A stretch of DNA of 64,000 nucleotides. Source: Aricia agestis. Lineage: Eukaryota > Arthropoda > Insecta > Lepidoptera > Lycaenidae. Below, piece by piece: positions 56,091 through 64,000 of this stretch. A model generated the notes under the pieces. It did no database searches and was not told where the DNA came from. It saw only the letters and a program-made list of their open reading frames with translations. The position numbers and the translations under genes are program-made. The first letter of the stretch is position 1, and each line of letters opens with the position of its first letter. Location: NCBI RefSeq assembly GCF_905147365.1, contig NC_056410.1, positions 6,857,501-6,921,500 of the forward strand. The letters run 5' to 3'.

Positions 56091-56942
56091 TATACAATAA
56101 CGTGTCAACGTCAATCGCGATCTACCAATAACAACTCGTCTTATTACAACGGTCATTCTCCGATTTTCCTAGTTACCGTAACCCTTTTTTTCTTTCTTCA
56201 TTTGACTTAATCACATTAAAAAACGAAAGTAATGAAAGGTACGAATACAATAATGAATAAGGCATGCAACAGTTAATTATAGTTTTTTAGATAATAAGAC
56301 TTAAAATTTTTATGGGTGCGGTAATTAGACAAATGTAATACTTATTTTATGTAACAGTAATTAGAAAGTATTATAATTCTATCTAAAACATGATATAAAA
56401 CACTGATAGGACTTGTCAAAACAAACATCGTCTTAATCGGTAAATATTTATTAAAAAGCCAAGAACGATTAACAACTTAAGGCGGGGATTAATCTCAATC
56501 CTAAATGATAACTTTGCACACAACCAAAGACCAAGCGTATACGCATCGCAATAAGATTCATTTTGGCTTAGCATAAAACTGTAGTCACTCGAGCGGATCT
56601 TCTCTTTTTTTCATGTTTTTTTAAAATATCTTTGGAAATAAACATTAAGAAACAAAATTGTTCGGTTAAAGAGTTTTTAATATAGATTTACTAACAATTT
56701 ATTGAAATAAAATGTATACTTATCCTAGTTAATACTTATATTTCGATGAAATAGATTTTATCGGAGGTGAGTTTGTAAATTAATTACAGCCAAAGTATTA
56801 AGTTTTATTGAAATGTTTATGGTTTAAAGTATTTTAAATATTGTGCTTTATATCTCATATTTTTTTAAAACTTCGTAATTATATTGGAACTAGGTAAACC
56901 GGAAGTCGCGGAATAACAAATTGAGGTTTATCCTCGCCTTAA

Positions 56943-57415
56943 GAGGATTCCACACCGTGATTTTTTCCATACAAACGTTGTCCCCTGTTACCTCCCTGGA
57001 TAATGCTAGTAGAGTTATAATTTTTTTCCTGAATATCTACGGCCACTAAAACAATGTCCCTATGTTTTCTTTTTCTTCATAATTTAATTATTAAATAAGA
57101 TATGAACGTTCAAAAACCCAAAAAAATGGCCAGATTTTCCGCTGTGTTCAAACGTCCAGAAAACAGATTTGGCTAGATTATACAAAAAAAGCAAAACATA
57201 GGAACACAGCTCAAGCCTTTTTTTAATCTTTAATGAAAAAAGTACTTAAATCGGTTAAGTTTTGGAGAAGGAATCAGGGGACAACGAATCGTTGATTTTC
57301 TGGATTTTCTGCAGTTGTCTCTATCGCGTTCTGCGGTATAGGCTTGAGGTAAGGGAGACAGCTATAGATATTACACGTACTTTTTTTTCATTTCTCTAGC
57401 CCCTGTTGTATCCTC
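56943..57415 (+). mobile_element. TTAA-flanked MITE, copy 3
   Basis: TTAA at 56939-56942 and 57416-57419. Same orientation and layout as 2371-2859. Confidence 0.8.
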
Positions 57416-57419
57416 TTAA

Positions 57420-58353
57420 ATGTGCCACAGCTCTCACAGCTCAAATTTTACTTAGTTAATTTATGACTGAGTACATAATATTATATTTTATCTTCTTTCT
57501 AATATAATATATAAAATTATCGTATTGCATACTTGAATAAGATTTACAGTGTATACAAGCCCGGGATACGTAAATGCTCTTCGGAGAGTGAACTAATCCT
57601 ACCAATAGCGCGTCTCCAATCTCCATGCAGGTATGCTCCGCTCATTTCTCGCCGCACGAAAAAGTCCAGAAATCGAACACTGCGCAATTATTTTTGAGGT
57701 TATAATATAATCTTTACCAAGAAGAGGCTATTGAACCTATAGCTTACTAAATAACCTAACAATATGTTAAATACATATTAGTATGCCTTATCGATCAGGA
57801 ATATTAATGAGAGAAGTATGAATCAAGTCTAGTAATGATATTCATTAGATAATGGCGCCAAGGAAATTACTCATCATACATTTAGGGCACCGACTTTCTG
57901 TATTGTGTGCGTGTTTATTACTTCTTTACGCAAAAACTGCTAAACGAGTTTTGGTAAAATTAGGTGTTGTAGTTAGGTTCTAGATTACCAGGAGACAAAA
58001 ACTAGAGATACGTCAATTCAAACTTAAGTCACCCATCGTTGCAACTGGAGTGTTGATTTGTTAAAGCCCATATGTGGGAAAAGCTCTTCCTTTGATATGT
58101 TTTAACTTTGAAATATTAATGCATTTTTATTCCATGGTCTAATATTATGTTTTTGTAATATTATAGCGGCAAACAAAAATAATGTTTAAATAACGTAATT
58201 ATTATTATCACCCTATCATCATACTTTAAAGGAGACAATATTACATGTTTATGATACATCTGGTTGTTTATGGGAAACATTGGAAAATCTATATTTTGTT
58301 TCCTCATTCTTTGAACTCCGCGTACAAAGCAGCTCGGTCTCTGGGATACTTTG
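57420..58353. other. Gap with one weak exon candidate
   Basis: 57550-57630 is open in the frame needed after exon 3 of the Nimrod-type gene and has an AG before (GATTTACAG) and a GT after (CATGCAG|GTATGC). It holds only two cysteines and no module pattern. Nothing else was recognised. Confidence 0.25.
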
Positions 58354-58548
58354 TTCAAATATTATAAATGAGAAAATGTGTCTGTCTGTTGGTTACCTCT
58401 TCACGCCCAAACCGCTGAACCGATTTAGCTGAAATTCGGTATGGAGATACCTTGAATCCCGGGAAAGGACATAGGATATGTTTTATCCCGGAAAAATGTA
58501 CGGTTCCGGCGTGAACTTTGCCGCAATGGAGTTGCGGGTGTCATCTAG
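58354..58548 (+). mobile_element. Helitron H2, plus strand
   Basis: CACGCCCAAACCGCTGAACC and GGGAAAGGACATAGGATA inside; GTTGCGGGTGTCATCTAG end followed by T. Confidence 0.65.
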
Positions 58549-58657
58549 TATTGAATAATTTTATAGTCATTGCGCAATGTTTACGTGCTGTAAGTACCTA
58601 TTATGTTGACAAGTCCTAACCGCAGAGACCGTTACAATGCTGCTACGATATGATAAG

Positions 58658-58977
58658 CCTTAACGCCTCCGTGGTCTTGTGGTTAAGAGCGTGGCTCTAG
58701 AATCGGAGGTCGTGGGTTCGATTCCCGCGTTGTAAATATGTTATTTCCAAGTTTGGTTAGGACAATGCAGGCTGATCACCTGATTGTCTGACAAGTAAGA
58801 TAATCCATGCGTCGGATGGGCATGTAAAAAGTCGGCCCTGCACCTGATCTCTCGCCAGTCGTGTCGGTCTTCCGTCCCACTGGGTTATGAGAGTGAAGGA
58901 ATAGAGAGTGCTCTTGTGTACTGCACACACACTTGAGCACTATAAAATTACTCCTGCGTACCTGGCCTGGTTGGCCT
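58658..58977 (+). mobile_element. tRNA-derived SINE with 11-bp target duplication
   Basis: Same family as 1301-1671 (head GCCTCCGTGGTCTTGTGG, B box GGTTCGATTCC). GATATGATAAG flanks it at 58647-58657 and 58978-58988. Confidence 0.85.
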
Positions 58978-58988
58978 GATATGATAAG

Positions 58989-60000
58989 GCTGTAGCGTGT
59001 AGGTATATCTAACTCGTGGTATCACCACGCATGAAGCCACCACCATCGTCCATCCCACACACATCGAATCCACCTTGTGGAATAAAGCAGAAGAAAATTT
59101 TGAATACTAATATGACTTTCGCGAATTAAGAACATTTTAACATAATTTATTTTGGGAATGTATAATAATATTTTCATTGCCAATAATAACAGTAAGAAAA
59201 TGTTCAAATTTTGTTTCGACGAACTTAAAGAAAACTTGTGCCCGTCTACTCTATAAATAACATTTATATTATTTAAGGATTTAATAAAGTCCATGTCAAT
59301 ACAAGGTAAAAAAAATATTCTTAAAAATATGATATAAAAAGTAGAAATAATTCTTATACTTCATTAGTGCCTTTTTCGAAATTCGACTTAACATCAACCA
59401 ATTTTGTACTTAATTTTCCCTAATGAAAAATAATGCAATATACATGTAATAAAATTATCATAATATGACATAAATTAATCATTTTAAAATTTATTTATAA
59501 TCAATATTTTGTTTTATAAAGCTTAATTATATTTCTTTAATTGACAAACTATATACTTAAGACTTTTTTTTGTAAGATAATGATGTAAGTAATAATATAA
59601 ACTTAATAATTTAATTGCACGCCATTGTTATGGCAGAATGTTAGAACTATAAGAAGTTAATATAAGACCTGTTTATGTACAACATTCTGGCAATAAAGAC
59701 ATTTGATTTGATTTGATTGATTTGGTGTAGTAATGTCCAATTTCTAAATTGTTGTCCAAATGTAAGACTGATTATTATAAATAAGGAAGGATAATAGTGA
59801 TGTCCTATTACAAAATTTTTATAGCCTAAAAGAACAAGTATGTTCGTAACTTCGTCCTTGGTAAAGTTCATCATAATAACTCTTTGATCGTAAATTATTC
59901 AGTGAATTAAACTAACCCGCGAGTATGTCATTTACCGGGATTCCAAGTATTTTCATAACAAATTTCATCAGACGTAAACATCTCGGCTTTTATATTATTA
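58989..60000. other. AT-rich gap, nothing recognised
   Basis: Short frames at 59022-59294 and 59647-59874 (minus) have no recognisable content. A GATTTGATTTGATTGATTTG stretch is at 59702-59721. Confidence 0.45.
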
Positions 60001-60340
60001 TTTTTTTTGTTTTTTTTTAATGAAATAAGGGGGCAAACGAGCAAATGGGTCACCTGATGGAAAACAACTTCCGTCGCCCATGGACACTCGCACCATCAGA
60101 AGAGCTGCAGGTGCGTTGCCGGCCTTTTAAGAGGGAATAGGGTAATAGGGGAGGGTAGGGATGGGAAGGGAATTGGGGAGGGTAGGGAAGGGAATAGGGT
60201 AGGGAATTGGGCCTCCGGTAAACTCACTCACTCGGCGAAACACAGCGCTAGCGCTGTTTCACGCCGGTTTTCTGTGAGAACGTGGTATTTCTCCGGTCGA
60301 GCCGACCCATTCGTGCCGAAGCATGGCTCTCCCACGTATT
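60001..60340 (-). mobile_element. G-rich retroposon family R, copy F (full length)
   Basis: Minus orientation, full 5' end (ACGTGGGAGAGCCATGCTTC in reverse at 60339-60320). The T-run at 60001-60020 is the poly-A tail. The plus strand holds several GGGGAGGGTAGGG runs. Confidence 0.75.
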
Positions 60341-61391
60341 ATAATAATTATATATGTAGGATGTAAGCATTTTTTATTAGCACTCGTTTTCATAATATAG
60401 TTACTATTGTGAATAAATACACTTTGTGCTGGTACTTTACCAGAGTGGCAGCATAATATTTTGCAAACATATTAGAATAATAAACAGTAGGGAAAAAGGA
60501 TATAAAAAGCCAAAACAGCGGAGACTTTGAACATTCAAAATCAATAAGATTTGGTATTTCACCCCACGAGCTGACTCACTTTTACATTCAATTTCGCCTA
60601 TTATCGTGTCGTGAGGGTTTTTCAGAACGTATCACCTGTACCCTGATTCTAGTATAGCAAGCGACTTCGTTCCTTGTTCGATGCAGTCCGTTTCCTATCA
60701 AAGTAAAATAATATATACTCCACTCGGGCTAACTTGTCGCTAGCGGCCATTGACTCCCTGTCAAAAACTTGTCATTTTCCATATAAAACCACGATTGACA
60801 ATATCTGACACTTCATTGTCAATCGTGGTTTATATGGAAAGTGGCAGGTTTTTGACAGGGGGTCAATGACCGCTGGCGACAAGTTAGCCCGAGTGGAGTA
60901 TAGTATTGCATGAAACGTCAAACAATAGTCTAACGCCTTCTAGGTACATTCTCCGAAATCATCATAACCAAAATTTTACATTAATTATTGTTTAACCCAT
61001 CAATCCCCACGTTCGGCTATCGCATAACAATTGAAAACCTTTTGTGTCTGCGATTTCCACGATCGAGGTATAAAAATATTCAATATGAATACGTGCTTAC
61101 AACCCAGAAAAGATTCAACAAGAATGTGCCATTAAAATGGTAGAATCGGGGTAAAGTTATTTAGCCAATTAAGTTTAAACTTTTAACTTTAACAACAGTC
61201 GCGTCGTTGCGACTATATAATGATGACGGTTTTCGATATTTCGTTGTCGCTAGGGGATTACTTACTTATATACATACATAGTTATAATATGTAATACTTT
61301 AGGGTGTGTATCTTGTATAGACTTTACTGTCAAAGTAGCAGCGCTGTATTGGCTTTTGGTTTTGTGGTTTCGAGAACTGTAAGAAAAAATA
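60341..61391. other. Gap with family F MITE and scraps
   Basis: Family F copy 3 lies at 60712-60904, a CGATCG-type piece at 61000-61072 and a family G end at 61287-61335. No gene. Confidence 0.5.
60712..60904. mobile_element. Fold-back MITE family F, copy 3
   Basis: Outer arms TATACTCCACTCGGGCTAAC with an exact complement on the right, then GCGGCCATTGACTCCCTGTC. The outermost 30 bases differ from copies 1 and 2. Confidence 0.8.
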
Positions 61392-61393
61392 GG

Positions 61394-61847
61394 CCAAGTG
61401 CGAGTCAGACACGCGCACGATGGGTTCCGTACAGTTATAGAGGAAAAATAGGCCAAAAATTGTGTTTTTGTATGGGAACCCCCCTTACATTTTTATTTTA
61501 TTTTAATATTATAATTAAATATTAAAGAGCACATATAATAAAGGACTTTGTGAAAAATTCAAGTACCTACCTGTTGCCATTATTGATATAGAGCAAAAAA
61601 AGTCGAAAAAATCACGTTTATGGTATGGGAGCCCCCCTTAAATATTTATTTTATTTTATTTTTAGTACTTGTTGTTATAACTGCAACAAAAATACACAAT
61701 CTGTCCAAATTTCAACAGTCTAGCTATAGCGGTTCTTGAGTTACAGCCTGGAAACAGACAGACGGACGGACGGACGGACGGACAGGCGGACAGACATCGA
61801 AGTAATAGGGTCCCGTTTCCACCCTTTGGGTACGGAACCCTAAAAAT
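61394..61847 (+). repeat. Family Z repeat, complete copy
   Basis: GGCCAAGTGCGAGTCAGACA to GGGTACGGAACCCTAAAAA, with a (GGAC)n-like microsatellite at 61762-61790. It serves as the uninterrupted reference for 43029-44286. Confidence 0.7.
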
Positions 61848-62203
61848 AATATCATCCACAGCTACCACCAGGTGAAGTTTTATAATATCAAGTCTTTCTC
61901 ATGTCAAACATTGTTGGACATGGCAAAGAGCCGATTTTTGTCAAACAGTTGTAGAGAAAGTGGGCAAAGATGATGCTGCAAACAATTTTTGCCAAGCCAA
62001 AATATAAAATTGATTAGTTATTTTCCTTTTTGACATATTCTACCACCTATCTAGTTTTTGTACGGACCACATAAACAGACATAAATATCACAAAGCTGAA
62101 GAGTTTGTTAGTTTCTTTGAACGCGATTATATCAGAAACTATAAGTTCAAAATAATTGCGTTAAATAGTCAATTTATCGAGGAAAGCTTCAGCCTTCAGG
62201 TTA

Positions 62204-62408
62204 TCTAATATATAAAAATAAGTCGGGTTTTCCTTCCCGTCGCTATAACTCCAGAACGCACGAACAGATTTTCACGGTTTTGCATTCGTTGAGAAGGTCT
62301 CGGGCTCCGTGAGGTCTATAGAAAAAAAATCAGAAAAAACTTCAAGAGAAAAGCAGGAAAACAGGAAAAATCATTTTATGGCAAAACAACGTTTGCCGGG
62401 ACAGCTAG
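62204..62408 (+). mobile_element. Helitron H4, complete
   Basis: TCTAATATATAAAAATAAGT start, GCCGGGACAGCTAG end, A before and T after. Nearly the same as 40931-41121 apart from a GAACGCACGAACAG stretch. Confidence 0.75.
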
Positions 62409-62613
62409 TATAATATAAGTACATCGCTGCTACCAAAAGGACAAGTTGAAGAAAAATGAGTGGAAAATGGGATTTTATTCAAATTTGTTCTTATTACGCA
62501 TAAAATTCGCATGAGATTGATCAAAATCGGATCGGATCGGAACAATGACGCGCGCGAAAATAATTATATAATCCATGCCGACCAAGCAAATCTTGTTCGT
62601 CCCGTTAACTTTT

Positions 62614-62923
62614 TCTTATATGTATATAAAATTCTCGTGTCACAATGTTACTTACCGTACTCCTCCGAAACGGCTTTACTAATTTTTACCAAATTTTATA
62701 TGCATATTCAGTACTGGCTACTTTTTATTTTGATAAGTGTATTTGCTGAAGAAATAATAGTAAATTACATATTACAACTCGAGACTGACGGCGACCATTG
62801 TTTGTGCGACGGGATAGCGATGGACATTGCCATGGTGCCATACTTAATATATTTAGTCTCTTCAATAAAATAATATGGGCGAAATACTTTATACTGCAAA
62901 ACAACGTTTGCCGGGACAGCTAA
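62614..62923 (+). mobile_element. Helitron H3, complete
   Basis: TCTTATATGTATATAAAATT start and GCCGGGACAGCTAA end (CTAA fits the Helitron CTRR rule). It matches 33501-33814. The 137-codon frame that crosses it is not a gene. Confidence 0.7.
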
Positions 62924-62931
62924 TTATATTG

Positions 62932-63100
62932 TATAAAATTCTCGTGTCACAGTGTTTGTGCGCGAACTCCTCGGCTCAACCGTTTTTAATGAAATTTTGT
63001 ATGTTCATTTGTTTGGCCTGAGAATTTTTTTATCTTCTTTTTATATCGGTACTAGAAATAATTTATATTATGGCAAAACATCGTTTGCCGGGTCAGCTAG
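62932..63100 (+). mobile_element. Helitron H3-like, short
   Basis: TGTATAAAATTCTCGTGTCA start, GCCGGGTCAGCTAG end followed by T. It lies eight bases after the previous Helitron. Confidence 0.65.
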
Positions 63101-63105
63101 TTTTA

Positions 63106-64000
63106 TCTATACATATAATAAAATCGTAGGAAAGTCAATTCTGTACATTGAAAATTTTTGAAAAATAATACTTGCGACGTGATCTACAATCGATATAGAA
63201 GCCAAAAATATAGTTTTTAGAATTTTTGTCTGTTTGTCTGTATGTATGTCCGGAATAAACTCAGAAAGTACTGGATGGATTTACTTCAAATTTTGCACGG
63301 ATATTACTTAGAGGTCGGGTCAATACATAGGCTATATATTATTACGATATCGCCTAGGGTGGGAGGGAGGGGCTCAAGTTTCGTTATTTTTAGTTTTTTG
63401 ACTATATCGCTAAAACGGTTCGTTGTAGAGAAAAAAGTGCTGTACGCAATGAAAGCTCATAAAATTTCCTACAAATTTCTCCTTTACACTTTGCATCTAT
63501 CTCCACTCCTTTTCTTGCTATGAGCTTTTATCTTCGTTATCCTTACAGATTTCGAGTGTCGTTTGATTTATATGCAGCAAGCTTCGGCACCAGTTGTCTC
63601 TTGGAGCTGCGACCCCCCCCAATCCCCCCCCCTCCTAAACATTTTTATTCAACAAAACGATGTCGCGGAGACTTATTTTTCCTTTTTTAAGAGCAAAGTT
63701 AAAAATACTAAACATACGGTTTTCGAGTTTCATTTGATTTGGGGGGTCTGCGCTCGCCCAAAACCGGGTACCCGGGATTTTCGGGTTTTTTCGGGTTTTT
63801 TTATAATTCAAATATCAACAATGCGAAAATACGTTACATATGATTTTCTGCGATTGTCAGCACCTACCCAGTTAAATACTATTTAAATACCATTGTTTCG
63901 GGTCAAATCACTGCCAAACCAAGTCTCGGGTAAACGCCAAACGGGCAACGCCGTATCATACTTTTATTGAGGCGACTGTTTTAACCTCCTCTATATTACT
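63106..64000. other. Right edge: Helitron H1 5' part and poly-C repeat
   Basis: 63106-63200 begins TCTATACATATAATAAAATC and matches the H1 5' region. 63550-63740 contains GCGACCCCCCCCAATCCCCC and AAACATACGGTTTTCGA, the reverse of the repeat at 17335-17510. The frames at 63242-63523 and 63563-63886 lie in this repeat and are not called. Confidence 0.45.

Larger units (their letters stand above)
54360..56942. other. Downstream intron or intergenic region with MITEs
   Basis: A fold-back element lies at 54886-54984 (GGCCTGCATTCACTTTGATT arms). A second one spans 55511-55715 (AGCGGGGCTAAAATGGTC arms) beside a MITE-2 scrap at 55439-55509. Retroposon R copy E is at 55793-56090. No further exon is certain. 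Confidence 0.5.

Noticed and set aside
62460..62873. 137-codon plus-strand frame
   Set aside because: Most of it is Helitron H3 sequence shared with 33501-33814, where the frame is not kept.

Overview
The window looks like nuclear DNA of a moth or butterfly (Lepidoptera). It is AT-rich, its genes are small exons in very long introns, and most of it is mobile-element debris of lepidopteran type: tRNA-headed SINEs, many short Helitrons (5'-TC...CTAG-3', inserted between A and T), fold-back MITEs, LINE 3' ends with a (TGA)n tail, and short TTAGG-type telomere-like tracts. The species cannot be named from the sequence. No rRNA gene, intact tRNA gene, CRISPR array, operon or bacterial gene was seen.

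Two host genes can be modelled. (1) A minus-strand gene has four coding exons at 30346-30189, 3415-3272, 1116-955 and 437-261, and runs off the left edge. All junctions are phase 1 and join without a frame break. They give a type I membrane protein: signal peptide, acidic Tyr-rich stretch, two six-cysteine EB/EGF-like modules, one transmembrane helix, and the start of a cytoplasmic tail. The first coding intron is about 26.8 kb. (2) A plus-strand gene has exons at 52070-52170, 52665-52755 and 53608-54359. It encodes a secreted or membrane protein of the Nimrod family (signal peptide, CCxGW motif, about seven NIM/EGF-like repeats). Nimrod proteins act in haemocyte recognition and phagocytosis. 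Exon 3 ends in a perfect GTGAGT donor that also contains an in-frame TGA.

Layout: 0.2-3.5 kb, three exons of gene 1. 3.5-30 kb, its long intron, holding fold-back MITEs, hAT-in-hAT nesting (14.0-15.7 kb), a hAT-like element with minisatellite ends (21.4-22.3 kb) and Helitrons (16-17 and 25.7-28.8 kb). 30.2-30.35 kb, the signal-peptide exon of gene 1. 30.4-52 kb, intergenic repeats, including a decayed PIF/Harbinger element with a HARBI1-like remnant (36.2-37.2 kb), a four-level nest carrying TTAGG-like DNA (43.0-44.3 kb) and a complete 1043-bp Helitron whose empty site also lies in this window (45.0-46.1 kb). 52.0-54.4 kb, the Nimrod-type gene. 54.4-64 kb, MITEs, SINE, a G-rich retroposon and a cluster of small Helitrons, possibly a downstream intron of the Nimrod gene.

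No clearly new multigene system was found. The most unusual observation is a MITE inserted exactly at the 5' splice site before the transmembrane exon of gene 1. Read-through would give a MITE-encoded stop and a soluble ectodomain.
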